A stretch of 64,000 bases of DNA from Yamagishiella unicocca (Eukaryota; Chlorophyta; Chlorophyceae; Chlamydomonadales; Volvocaceae), in contig BDSL01000024.1 of the NCBI GenBank assembly GCA_003116995.1, positions 248,001-312,000 of the forward strand. Reading direction: 5' to 3'. The notes under the pieces were generated by a model. It searched no databases, was not told the origin of the DNA, and worked only from the letters and a program-made list of their open reading frames with translations. Shown here in pieces: positions 1 through 10,433 of the stretch (positions are counted from its first letter, which is position 1; each line of letters starts with the position of its first letter). A program made the translations under genes and the position numbers.

Positions 1-350
1 TCGGGGCCGCCCTCAGGCAAGTTGCAGCGCAGCTTGAGCTTAGTCAGCGCCGTACAGTACGACAGGGCCAGTGGCACCCGTCAGGCACAAGATGGAGGTC
101 CGTCAACCTCGGCCCCACCAACTGCAGCAGCAGCCTCGCGGAGGCTGTGGCATGGTCGACATCGCCCGGGGTGGGTGATGGCGGTCTTGGATCATTCTCC
201 TTGGGAATATCGAGGCCGTACGTAACCCAAAGGCACTTCAGCTTGGGGCTCATGTTGGAGATGGCGGTGGCCACGTCACAGGTGAGTGGCGTGTGTTTAC
301 TGATGTAGAGGTCAGTGACGGAGCCAGCGGGGGCCAAGTTTGCCAGGAAG
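1..350 (-). pseudogene. LRR-like protein fragment, runs off the window start
   Basis: A minus-strand reading frame covers roughly 44-350 and contains leucine-rich stretches such as GPRLTDLHLV. About 60 bases further on, a different frame reads ALTKLKLRCNLPEGG, which has the same leucine spacing. The shift of frame between the two suggests either a small intron or a frameshift. The spacing resembles the irregular leucine-rich repeats common in chlamydomonad genomes, but no diagnostic domain is complete. The gene is cut by the window edge at position 1, so its downstream part is unseen. It lies beside a degenerate Copia element. Treat it as a possible gene fragment or pseudogene; function unknown. 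Confidence 0.3.
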
Positions 351-1008
351 TTCTGTAGAAATACAGGCCCGCTGTGTGAGTTGCACGATGCGTCGAAGGA
401 CAGAGCCGAAGTCCCAACAGCAATCGTCTTACAAGCAACTAAGGATATCGGCAGCCAATGCTGCCTAAAGACCGCAGACCGCAGAGATCCGGCGGTCGTA
501 CTAGAACCGAAACCACCCGAATAAGGCGCACGATCACAGCGCCCTTATTCACAGCACACAGCAGACAGAGCATGACTAATAGAAGACTGACCGAATCTCA
601 ACACTCCCACGCGGGCAGGCTTCAAAACTAACATGCTCTATTGAGACTAACGCATCAAGATAGCCCAGAAAACAAGTTCAGGATAACGACAGACAGACGG
701 TACGACGAGAGCACAGGTCCACGGCTCCCTCGTAAATACAGACAGACGAATAACACAAGCTCCCACGCAAGTCCAGAATACACATGCAAAGCATGCTCCC
801 ACGGAACGCAGGAACACATAGGAGAGCAAAACCGCTCCCACGCAGAACAGGAAAACAAGCAATCCAGTTGTTCAGGCAAACACAGTTAAACCGCTGCAAG
901 TGTCCTTCAGCAAAACGCAAACAAGCGATTAGCTAGGCACGGATTCACCTAATCGCGATAAGCAAGTAAACCCTAAACACGGCCAGCGAAGACCACCGCT
1001 GGACCCCA
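351..1008. other. Non-coding stretch, possible retroelement 3' flank
   Basis: No reading frame here looks like a protein. It lies just beyond the Copia RNase H stop codon, where a 3' LTR would be expected, but I could not identify LTR ends or a paired copy within the window. Confidence 0.3.
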
Positions 1009-2700
1009 TCAGTTCACGCCTATGTTGTTCATGCAGTAGCGCAACTTCGCTTCCGGCACGGCCTTGGTGAAAATGTCGGCCAGTTGCTCCTCGCCAGCGC
1101 ACCGCATGATGCGAATCTCGCCACGCATGACCCGCTCACGTGCGAAGTGGTGGCTAATGTCTATGTGCTTAGTGCGCGCAGACGTACGAAACCGGGCTCT
1201 CTAGCATGGGGACGCAAGCGCTGTTATCGCTTCGCAATGGCACAGCCCCTACGGCGATCCCTAAGTCGTGCAGCAGGTGGCGCAACCACAAGGCCTCCTT
1301 CGTCGCAGCCGCAGCAGCCATGTACTCCGACTCAGCCGTCGAGGTAGCAACCGTTGGCTGAAGCTTTGCGCTCCACGTGATCGCTCCATTGCCCAGCTTG
1401 AATACGTAGCCACCAGTGGAGCGACGCCCCTTGGCTCCCGCCAGATCAGCGTCGCAGTAGCCTACTAGTTCCAGCGGTCCCGAGAACGTGGTGCCGACGT
1501 TCTTGGTGCCCTTAGCGGCAGCCCAGTGCTCGGTCGTAGGCTTCGACATGTGGCGAGCCAGCGCTCCCACGGCAAACGCGATGTCCGGGCGCGTGCACAC
1601 GGACAGGATAGGTACAGCAGCGAACCCACTAGCTCACTGTACTTGTGCTCGGACACCTCTAGCGGCGTGCCCGTATCTGACCGCTTGAGGCCAGCATCCA
1701 TGGGCACGCGACGCCCGTTGGCCACATGCATCCCGAACCTAGCCAGCATATCCAGCACATAACGCGGCTGGGAAATCGTAATCGAACGCTGCGCCCGATC
1801 CCGCTTTATCTCGAGACCGAGGTAGAAAGACGCCACACCCACGTCGTGCATCTGAAACGCAGCGCTCAGGCCGCGCTTAACCCACTCGATTTCCTCCACG
1901 GACTTTGACGCGATAAGGAGATCATCGACATACACAAGCGCGTACACTGGATCCTTTCCTTCTCCGATAAACAGACCAGGGTCCACGGGCGAGGGACGAA
2001 GGCTCATCGCCTCCAAAACGGACCGCAAACGCTCGTACCACGCACGCGGGGCTTGACGTAGCCCATACAAGGACTTGTGCAGGCGGCACGCCAAACCCGG
2101 ACCCCCCAACTCGTAACCCGGGGGCTGCTCCGCGTAAACCTCCTCCTCCGAAACACCGTTCAGAAACGCGGTCTTAATGTCGACCTAGTGCAGCTCCAGA
2201 TCACGAGCCGCAACCACAGCCAACAGCGAACGCAGGGTGGCCCACTTCCCAACGGGCGCAAACACCTCATCGAAATCCACACCCTCCCGCTGGGTGAAAC
2301 CCTTGGCCACCAGACGCGCCTTGTACCGCTCGACGTTGCCACGCTCGTCGCGCTTCAACTTGTAGACCCACTTGAGGCCAATCTTCTTGGCCCCCTTCGG
2401 CAACTCTTCCAAGGAAAACACACCATTCAGGTGCAATGACCCCATCTCCTCGTCCATCGCTGCCTTCCACAGCTCCCAATCGGGCCTGCCCATGGCCTCC
2501 TTCAGCGACTGAGGCTCAGTGCCCGAATCACCGACCGAAAACGCATTAGCGAACTTAGCCGGCGTACGATAAGGCCTGCCATAACGAGAGGCAAGACCCT
2601 GAGCAGGCGGAGAGCCTGGACCCGGGCTGTCCGAGCCAGGACCAGGACCCCCGGAACCTGACCCAGAACCACGGGCACCGGAACCAGAACCGCCATTATT
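1009..2700 (-). mobile_element. Degenerate Ty1/Copia retrotransposon (RT-RNase H part)
   Basis: Read on the minus strand, 2700 down to 1009 gives the Copia reverse transcriptase followed by RNase H. Recognisable pieces are WKAAMDEEM, LKWVYKLKRD, RYKARLVAKGFTQ, VDIKTAFLNG, CRLHKSLYGLRQAPRAWYE, the catalytic YVDDLLIAS (about 1910-1940), then RNase [17 protein letters not shown] and STAESEYMA, and the tail [12 protein letters not shown] ending in a TGA at 1009-1011. The copy is dead. A TAG at 2185-2187 replaces the residue before VDIKTAFLNG, frame shifts occur near 1605 and 1175, and part of the segment before the RNase H domain is missing. Upstream of 2700 the frame passes through a Gly/Ser/Pro-rich spacer and no integrase or gag can be read, so the 5' half is lost or replaced. 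No LTR was identified. Confidence 0.9.
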
Positions 2701-2833
2701 ACACGCCGTCAGCAGACACGACGGACACGACGCATGCCACGACCGTGCGAGCGAGGGAAGTAAGCATCCAAGCAAGGGGGTTTCTGCCGCTCGCCTCCAT
2801 CTGTTCGTTGCCGAAGGGCGATGCGGCGATTCA

Positions 2834-2940
2834 TACTGGTTGTTATAACGGTTACAGTGGGTTCCCGACCAAGAGGTAGAACCATCGGGCGCATCGCCTG
2901 ACACTGGTATGCAAGTTGAGACGTACAGGACCCAGGCCGA
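2834..2940 (+). repeat. Copy 1 of a dispersed ~100-bp element
   Basis: This segment (motifs TAACGGTTACAGTGGGTTCC and ACCAAGAGGTAGAACCATCG) recurs in the same orientation at about 3476-3590 and inverted at about 4310-4425. It marks the junction where the Copia remnant ends. Confidence 0.7.
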
Positions 2941-3475
2941 CATGCGATTATTGGCGGCGACGATGTACAGGAAGGAAGTGCGTTGTGGCGGCCGTGGATG
3001 GAGGCGCTGCGAGCGGGATGAGGAAGGGCGCCCTGCTGGCTGCCGCGATCGGGGGACGACGGAGGCGTTCGGGTACGTACTGGCTCATGGAGCGGGCTGG
3101 GGGGCTTCTCCTGCTGGTGGGCCGTGCGTTGGAGCCGGCGCTGTTCGTTTGTGCACCAACTGTGATCTGGCAGGTTCCGGCCAGCTGGCTGGAGGCAGCG
3201 AGGGTGCGGCGCCGGGGACTGATTCGGGAGGGGCAGGACTCGCAGGTGGGCAGGAGGCACTTGGGCCGTTGGATGTTAAGAGTTTGATCGCCGGGTGTCT
3301 GACGTGCTGATGAGGTCTTTTGAGGTAGGGGCTTGGGTCTATCTATCTGGAGGTGTTGGACGCGCTCAAGGGGCTGGTTGCGCCCCCGGGTGAGGAGGAG
3401 CGGTGGGAGGAGTTGCGGCTTGCGGGAGATGCTTGTCCTGGACGGGGGATTGTAAAAACGAACCGGTCACTCGAC

Positions 3476-3600
3476 GTTGTTGTAACGGTTTAAGTGGATT
3501 CCAGACCAAGAGGTAGGACCATCGGGCACATCGCCTGACACTGAGAAAGACGGAGGAGATAAAGACCGACGTGCACCGGAACAAAGGCAAACTACCAGAA
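3476..3600 (+). repeat. Copy 2 of the dispersed element
   Basis: It matches 2834-2905 and extends further, through GAAAGACGGAGGAGATAAAG and a stretch rich in CAAA. The extension is also found inverted at 4310-4425, so copies 2 and 3 form an inverted pair separated by about 700 bp. Confidence 0.7.
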
Positions 3601-3937
3601 CACCCCCCCGCTTACACCACTTTTGGTTCTGCCCGGTGGCTCAAGCAGTGACTGCCCAACTCGAGACCCAGCTCGGTGCAGGGGTGACACGGGCGCAAGT
3701 TTGGTTGGTGCAAGCACCTATCGGGGTACAGTCCTGCGTCTGGGATGTAGTAGTCCTGGCGGCTATTACTGCCATGGAGGTGGGGCGCCGTTTTATGGCC
3801 GCGGCCTTGAAGAGGGCGGGGGCTGGTGGTCCCCCTCTTACTCCGGGTAGTGGTCTTCTGGATCGCGCCGTTCGCCGTGGGGTGGTGGAGTTTTGGGCCC
3901 TTTTGAGGGGCTTTGCTGCGCTGGGGCTTCCCCAGAA

Positions 3938-4290
3938 AGGCTGGGATGCAGTGGGGCCTCGGCATCCTTTCTTGCGGGTTGTCGCCAATCGCCTTGTGTG
4001 CGGGGGACCGGCTGAGGTACTGGTGGATTCCTGATCGGCTCGGGTTGTCTTGGGGAGTGGGGTTTCCCGTGCTTCATACTTTCTGGCTATATAGGCGTGT
4101 TGAGCCCTGCTAGGGGTCCGTGCCTTATGGGATGAGAGGTGGCGGGTTCCGATGTTTGCATCGTTGCGGCGCTTCACTGGTTCGTCGGGTGCTGGGCTGT
4201 TAGGTTGGTTGGTGGCCAGTTCCTGATAGGGGAGCCTCTAGTGCAAATTCCCCCTGGGGTGCTGGCTGCTGCTCTGTATGCCTACGGCCT
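3938..4290 (+). repeat. Left arm of a ~350-bp imperfect inverted repeat
   Basis: The arm starts AGGCTGGGATGCAGTGGGG and ends near CCTACGGCCTGTC. Its reverse complement is found at 4433-4789 with scattered substitutions and small indels. The 142-bp spacer is the inverted copy of the dispersed element. In one frame both arms encode a similar peptide (for example CAGDRLRYWWI), so the repeat may descend from a once-coding mobile element. Confidence 0.8.
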
Positions 4291-4309
4291 GTCAACTTGG
4301 TGTTCTGGT

Positions 4310-4425
4310 GGTTTGCCTTTGTTTCGGTGCATGTCGGTGTTTGTTTCCTCCGTCTTGTTCAGTGTCAGGCGATGCGCCCGATGGTTCTACCTCTTGGTCT
4401 GGAACCCACTGTAACCGTTACAACA
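4310..4425 (-). repeat. Copy 3 (inverted) of the dispersed element, in the hairpin loop
   Basis: This is the reverse complement of 3476-3600. It forms the centre of the large inverted repeat 3938-4789. Confidence 0.75.
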
Positions 4426-4432
4426 ACCAAAT

Positions 4433-4789
4433 CGACAAGCCGTAGGCACACAGAGCAGCAGCCAGTACCCCAGGGGGAATTTGCACTAGAGGCTCCCCTA
4501 TCAGGAACCGACCACCAACCAACCTAACAGCCCAGCAACCGACGAACCAGTGAAGCGCCGCAACGATGCAAGCATCTGGACCAGCCGCCTCTCATCCCCA
4601 AAAGCACGGACCCCTCGCAGGGCACAACGCGCATATAGAACCGGAAAGTAAGAAGCACGGGAAACCCCGCTCGCCAAGACAACCCGGACCGATCACGAAT
4701 CCACCAGTACCTCAGCCGGTCCCCCGCACACAAGGCGACTGGCGACAACCCGCAAAAAAGGATGCCGAGGCCCCACTGCATCCCAGCCT
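4433..4789 (-). repeat. Right arm of the ~350-bp imperfect inverted repeat
   Basis: This is the reverse complement of 3938-4290. The arms differ at perhaps a tenth of positions, so the structure is old rather than an assembly echo. Confidence 0.8.
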
Positions 4790-4869
4790 CGACGTGGTAA
4801 GTGCAGCTGGCGCAGTATGTAGCCTTCGAACACCTGGTCGCTTCCTGGTTTGTGTGTGTTTGGGGGGGC

Positions 4870-4985
4870 GGGGGGGCATAAAAACCGTTTACGCGACGGG
4901 ACAGGGTAGTTGGCGCAGCTGCAGGGTCGTCGTCGGACGCTGATTGGGCGCATGCTGGAGCACTGGAACTGACTACCGGCAAACC
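4870..4985 (+). repeat. Dispersed repeat family C (GGCATAAAAACCGTT...)
   Basis: It shares the order GGCATAAAAACCGTT / ACAGGGTAGTTGGCGCA / CTGGAGCACTGG / ACTACCGGCA with 24074-24180 inside TERT intron 12. Shorter relatives lie near 25865-25925, 28340-28460 and 34800-34830. This is the copy outside a gene. Confidence 0.7.
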
Positions 4986-5049
4986 TGTGGAGGCTGCCTG
5001 TCGGGGCTGTGTAAAGGAAAAGAAAAGAAAACGAATAAGCAAGAATATG

Positions 5050-6172
5050 TGTGTTTTAAGTATGCCAAAGGTAACGCGATGCGGCCCCCGTCGGTCGCGG
5101 ATGCGGGCCCCATTCTACGGGCTTCCTCTCATCTCCCCGTTGGCGCCACGCGCCCGGTCTGACCCTTACTTGAAGTCGCGAACCGTTGCAACCGTTCGCG
5201 GTCGCGCTTCGCTTCTTCGTCAAGCAAAGCAAGCAACACACCGCTTGATGTTACGCCCTTCCGTGGTCTTACCTCCTTCACGCGGGACGGCACATGGTTT
5301 CGCGGTTCTGTCGTCCTGACCAATCCTAGCTAACCCTCATTACCTACCGCCCGCCTGTGTTGCTTTGTATATATCCATCAAATAAATCGTGAAGTAAGCC
5401 ACGCCGCATGCGCCCAGCTCTATCGGCACTCCCCGCTCCGTTGGCATCGTTCGCCACAATCGGTCAACTGGTATGCAAAGCGCACGCCTCCGCAGCCAGC
5501 TGCCTGTCGGTCTTCGTACAGGTCAGGAATTCGCGAGACGCAGCCGCATCAGCGGCGCGTGCACCTGAGCATACCCTGGTATCGAGGTAATGCTGTGGGA
5601 GCTGTTGCTGCGTTTTGGAGTTCCATAATAAAAGCAGCTGCTTTTATTATGGAGCGAGCCTGCAGGCTCGCTCGCCCTGTCTGCTCTGGCTCGCTCTGGC
5701 TCGCTCGCCAACGCAGCCTTGCAAGCACTGCTGTTGGACGCTTTGCGGGTTTGCGATGGATGAGGTCCGAAATCGGAATTCCGCCCGGAAGTTGCGCGAA
5801 TTCGCAGGAATTTGCTGGAATTGGATTGTACTGCCCACGTGATACGATTCTACGCACTCTACGGCTCACTCTACGGCTCACTGTAATTTCCATTACACTT
5901 TGCATTTCCAATTGCGCCCCGCCAGAGTTGCAGCGGCTATCATGTAACGATAGAGGTTGCTCAAGAATACGACATATCGCGAGATGTCCTTTACAGTTGA
6001 CACAAAACTGCCAACACATAAGACAGCGCAGCATTTCTCTTAACACATGCAAGGATATAGTTGGATTTGAAGTCTTTGGTGGACACGTAACACTACGCTC
6101 GTTGTCTGCACCGAGGACAAAGCTGTCATTCTCACCACCACCTCTGCGCAGGCAGCACCAGCCCCAGACGCC
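5050..6172. other. Gene-poor stretch with nested palindromes
   Basis: No convincing coding frame is seen. It holds a TATA-like tract near 5368-5376 and two abutting perfect palindromes at 5622-5673 (separate entry). Confidence 0.4.
5622..5673. repeat. Two overlapping/abutting perfect palindromes
   Basis: The first is 5622-5653: TCCATAATAAAAGCAG followed immediately by its exact reverse complement (32 bp, no loop). The second is 5652-5673: GAGCGAGCCTG plus its reverse complement (22 bp). They share two bases at 5652-5653. Such loop-free palindromes can be fused terminal inverted repeats of two transposon ends. Confidence 0.9.
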
Positions 6173-6845
6173 ATGCTAGCACTCATGGCGTCGACACAGT
6201 CTGGGCCCACACTTAAGAAACCGCCGGGCAGCTGGGCGACAGGGACGACGCGGTGGAGGTGGCGCGCGCCGGGAGGGGAGGAAAGCGAATCGCCAAACCT
6301 GTTCAGCGTGCAGCCCATCGCAAGGTCGTTCGGCGGGCGGGCGCAAGTCGCCCGCATAAACCGAAGGGGGAGAGCGAAGGAAAGTGGCAAAAGGTAATGT
6401 GTCACAATGCAGGATCGTGTCAGGTGGGGAGACGTGCCCGTGTGTTGACGTATGTGACCCTAGGCTTCCACCGCCGCAGCAGGCAATCGCTGACACCTTG
6501 GCTGCGGTGTACTCGGCGCCGCCTGCTGTGCCCCGCCCCGCCCCTCCTATGGAGCAGCCCGTGCAGGCAACCCTGACTGGTGCGGTTGCTCCTGAGCCTT
6601 CCCGCATTCAATATCCCAAGGGGAGCCGTGCTACAGCGCAGAACGCGTGCGGCACAGTGCCCAATGCGGGCAAGGGTGGCAAGGATGTGTTCAAGCGGTG
6701 CCTGGAGTGCACAAGGCTCCTTAATGCAGCTGTCTCCAAGGCGGCACACTGCCACGCCTGCACTCAGCAGCAGCGCACTTTGGTGCTCAAGCTGACAGAG
6801 CAATGCACGTGCGGCAAGCACGTCAGCAAGAAGCAGAAGTTGTGA
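6173..6845 (+). CDS. Hypothetical Cys-rich basic protein, two exons
   Basis: I do not recognise the family. Exon 1 6173-6393 and exon 2 6464-6845 join in phase across a 70-base intron with a GTAATG donor and CCTAG acceptor, giving about 200 residues. The N-terminal half is basic (NRRGRAKESGK); a Pro-rich linker follows. The C-terminal about 65 residues carry several Cys/His pairs (NACG, CLEC, HCHAC, CTCG) and end in the basic tail KKQKL, which suggests a small zinc-binding domain. A TGTAA signal lies at 7285-7289, a plausible 3' end. A second ATG four codons in is an alternative start. It could instead be an unrelated exon of a longer gene or a mobile-element relic; nothing upstream supports a promoter. 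Confidence 0.35.
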
Positions 6846-8536
6846 GAAGGCATTGACCCTATCTCTCCGAGGAAGCTGTGACGAGGACTAGAATAAATGG
6901 CTGCTTATTGCGACGAGACTGTCAGGTGTCGCGTATCGCGTAGGAGAATGTCGTACAGTGACTGCCAGTTCGGTCTGCTTTCGGCGCGTGCGCGCCTTTG
7001 CGTAGTAACTGTCGTTGTGAAGTTCATCCTGCCGAGGCACGCATATCCCTCTGCCGGGACGTGGCCTCCCGCCCTACGGTGGGCCGTCATGGGGTCACGT
7101 GGCGTCGTCGTTCGTTTCAGGCGTACAGGTTGCAGGTTTCAGGCGTGCTTCGGGGAGTCACCGCGGATGGCCGTTCGTGGTTTTGTGTTCGTGTCGGGCT
7201 TTGCCAAGGAGGGTTTGCCGTTCGCCACGTGCCTTGGTTGCCGTTGCGGGGCTTGGTTGCCGTCGCGGTTGGAGAGTGTACCGCTGTAATCTTATTCCTT
7301 CAAATGCGGTGGACTGTGTAAGCTGGCAAAGGGTAGGCCAGGACTGTAGGGTGTGTCAGTTGTGAAGTAGTGTGCACGGAGCGCCGGTGGAGGGTTGCTC
7401 CCACTCTCCACCGGCGCTGACATCTCTAATTAACTTTCGCTATTACATTTGCTACGAATAAGTTGAATCAGGATGCGATAGCGCAAATTTACTGTAACTT
7501 AGCACTTTAACTCAGAACTTGGCTTGGTATTTACGCTAATTTACGCTAATTTAGGCGGGGTTCACATTTGAGACAGAAAATAATTTGAGGTTGCGACAGA
7601 AAATCGCCAGAATGAGATGAAAATTACAAACGCGTTCACAGTACCTTTTTTCCGGAAATCAAAATTCAGGGTTTAGGGTTTAGGGGTTTAGGTTTTTAGG
7701 GTAGCGCTAGGTTGGGTAAGGAAGGCGTCTTCATTCTCATCATCTTCGGTTGGACAGACAGGGTCCGGCCCGTAGTCCTCTTCGTCGTACTCGGCCTCTT
7801 CAGCGGCGCTCATCCTCTAGAGACCGCGCGATCACGCCCGGTCACGCCTAGGGAATACAGGCCATCATGATTGGGATGATTGGGAAGGTTTGCGCCGTAG
7901 CGGCGTGTGCTGGTGGCTTGGGGGCCTGGCTGGGGAAGAGTGCCCGTGTGTTGTAGCGTACACTTGCGGCACCTGCTGCCACTTCATACGTGTCCCCTGT
8001 ATGACTATGCTTTTCTGGTTTGTCGAGGGAGCAAGGCGAAGGCGCTAATGAGGGTGTGGGACATTTTTGACCTGCAGTGTATTTTCGGCCATCTCCGTGG
8101 TTGATTGCGGATTCGTTGGTATCTTATCTTTGTTTTCTACTTTAAGCCATGACTTGACATGGCGGGGTTGGCTGCGTTTATTTCAAGGCAGCATTAAGCT
8201 GCCATTGATTGAGGCCGCTGCAGCAATGATGTTACTGTGGCCGTTTTACAGGATTCCCTATTCGCATTCGAGATTCGCGCTGGCCGGTGATCGGCTTAGA
8301 AATGTAAATATTGCACGCTACTGGTGTTCTTGTCGGGTTACCTGCGGCGCGTACCCGGCGTGACGCTGTACTCACACGACCCCGGAATTCGGGCGATTAG
8401 AATCCTTCCTTGCGTCGTAATTCCAGCCTCATAGTACTACTTACTGCGGCTTACGGGACCTCATAAGTTGCGCAATTTGCCGCGATATATGTCATCAGCA
8501 TGCTATGGTTTATGCCTTATGGAAATGCGATAAATG
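6846..8536. other. Intergenic, no gene recognised
   Basis: Frames of up to 130 codons occur but show no family resemblance. The stretch is less GC-rich around 7430-7660 and carries a telomere-like tract at 7669-7703. Confidence 0.4.
7669..7703 (+). repeat. Interstitial telomere-like tract
   Basis: The tract runs GGGTTTAGGGTTTAGGGG followed by TTTAGG and TTTTTAGGG variants. It mixes 7-bp and 8-bp repeat registers of the plant/algal telomere type. Confidence 0.8.
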
Positions 8537-8800
8537 CCTTATCGCGGTGCACTCGATTGGCCACTTCCAACCGTTTCCGAACAAATTAGTTTGGTGTCGA
8601 GGCATTGCACATGCATGGTGTAATGTAGGACAGACATGTATTAAAAATACAAGGAACACCTTATCGCGGTGCACTCGCGCGAGACGGCCGGTCAGGCACG
8701 GTGGTGCTGGCCATTTCCGAACAAATTAGTTTGGTGTCGAGGCATTGCGCATGCATGGTGTAATGTGGAACAGACATGTAGTAAAAATACAAGGAACACC
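8537..8800 (+). repeat. Tandem duplication, ~122-140 bp unit
   Basis: Unit 1 runs 8537-8658 and unit 2 8659-8800. Both begin CCTTATCGCGGTGCACTCG, share CCGAACAAATTAGTTTGGTG, and end near ACAAGGAACACC. Unit 2 carries a short insertion after the shared start. No coding potential is evident. Confidence 0.85.
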
Positions 8801-9907
8801 ATCGCAGTATTTTTAGTCGCGTGTTTGTGCGTTCCGTTCAACTGCTTGACGACACTACTACTGCAAGCGAGTCGTATTATGGAACGCAATACATTACGGA
8901 AGCCACACTGTTTTCGCCAATGCTAGCAAATTAATATGTAGTTTTACCACATGCACACTACATGGCACGCACGCACGTTATGGGGCATGACAACTGACGG
9001 GCGTGCTGCAACGTGTGCGTGTCTGAGCGAGGTAAAATATCTTCCCTGACGACGAGATATATTGGGCTTGATCCTGTTTGACATGAATGCTCCAGGGACT
9101 AACTTGCTCCAGGGACCGGATTGCTCCAGGGACCGGATTGCTCCATTGCTCCAGGGGCAGGACGCCCTGGGCGTCATCTATTTGGGGCGACGGGACAGCT
9201 ATTCGATTGCTACAACGGCTCTGAGACAGCTACCTAATTTACCATAGCGGTTTCCGACTGACCGACTTACTGGCTCATTCAGTTCCTGGCAGTCATATTG
9301 CCGTAGCGTGTCTGTCACGCACCATCAGTGAGTACAACGGCCCTAATAAGCCAACTATGGGGCCGTAAGACTCCTCGTGTTCTGGTCGCGCGCGAAACCT
9401 GGATGGCGCATGACGTTTTCCTTGCTAGCACACTTACATCGCCATTATGTGGCGACACCGTCATCAGCGAATCCTTAGAAACGCCCGGCGGGCAATACTG
9501 ACATAGTTCAATGTTCTCTCGCAGGCGCCGCGACACGTGGCTGGTGCACAACAGGGAACACCGCGCAAGGTAAGGTAGGCATGCTACCGTCGGTACCGTA
9601 TATGCTCATGCAATTGTTACCGTACATGCTTCTGATTATTGCTCACATTACACTGCTGACTGCACACACTTGGTATTCCGCCCAGTCACTGTTGCAACTT
9701 GAGGTCCCGCTCGTCACGAGTAGTGACCCATCCCCTTCGTGACACACAGCTTGGAAAATGCGTTCATACGCCAGGAAGCACAAGCCTTAATTGAGGGGAT
9801 TCCATCTTTAGTTGCGATGACTATTAAGTTCTGCCAGGATCGTCCGAATCTGAATTTGGTGCGGTAGCTCCTGACTGGCTACGGCTGCCTGCCTATTGCA
9901 TGTGGTT
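8801..9907. other. Intergenic, nothing recognised
   Basis: Only short local repeats are visible, such as three GCTCCAGGGA(C) copies around 9090-9155. Confidence 0.4.
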
Positions 9908-10017
9908 GTTACACCTCCAAGCGATGAACCCAATTCAATTAAATGGATGTTTAATTGACAGCGTTACACCGCCAAGCAACGAACCCAGTTCAATTAAATG
10001 GATGTTTAATTGACAGC
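9908..10017 (+). repeat. 55-bp tandem duplication
   Basis: Two copies (9908-9962 and 9963-10017) begin GTTACACC and contain CAATTAAATGGATGTTTAATTG, itself nearly palindromic. The copies differ at a few sites. It lies about 190 bp upstream of the zinc-knuckle gene. Confidence 0.9.
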
Positions 10018-10120
10018 AAACCCGACCGACCAGCAGGAACTGCTATGGACATCAGCATGTCATTGACACTTACTCGCAAGTTCATCCTCCTTGGCCCTGG
10101 CTGTGTGTAGTATACCCTTT

Positions 10121-10134
10121 TATAATGTATATAG
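10121..10134 (+). promoter_or_regulatory. TATA-like element of the zinc-knuckle gene
   Basis: TATAATGTATATAG lies about 70-80 bp before the ATG at 10203. The position is plausible for a short-leader gene; this is inference only. Confidence 0.35.
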
Positions 10135-10202
10135 TCCGCTAATCACTACCGCTGCGTCATTGGCCGCCCATCCATGCAGCTTCACTCACTCCGCAGCCGA
10201 CG

Positions 10203-10433
10203 ATGGTTTGCTCAGTCTGCGGCGGCTCGGGCCACAACAAGAGGACCTGTATCGCCAAGAAGATCGACGATTCCGGGCTCTCTGACGAAATGAAGGGACG
10301 AGCGATTGACTACTTGTGCAACAATATGTCAGACGAAGCTTTGGCTGAGGCGATTGCGATGGGTGCGGACGTCGTTATCCCTGGGCTTGGAGTATGCCTC
10401 AGGCTGGGTCGTCTTGCTTGGAAGCTCAAGTAA
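10203..10433 (+). CDS. Small CCHC zinc-knuckle protein (76 aa)
   Basis: The 76-residue frame starts at the ATG at 10203 and ends at a TAA at 10431-10433. Residues 3-16 read CSVCGGSGHNKRTC, a perfect C-x2-C-x4-H-x4-C zinc knuckle, the type that binds single-stranded nucleic acid in retroviral-like Gag, plant and giant-virus proteins. The rest is a helical acidic stretch followed by a hydrophobic C-terminus (VVIPGLGVCLRLGRLAWKLK). A TATA-like element sits just upstream, and a TGTAA occurs near 10760. The stop overlaps a good splice-donor sequence (AA|GTAAGG), so the frame might instead be the first exon of a longer gene, although I found no clear partner exon. The partner and role are unknown. 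Confidence 0.5.
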   Translation: MVCSVCGGSGHNKRTCIAKKIDDSGLSDEMKGRAIDYLCNNMSDEALAEAIAMGADVVIPGLGVCLRLGRLAWKLK

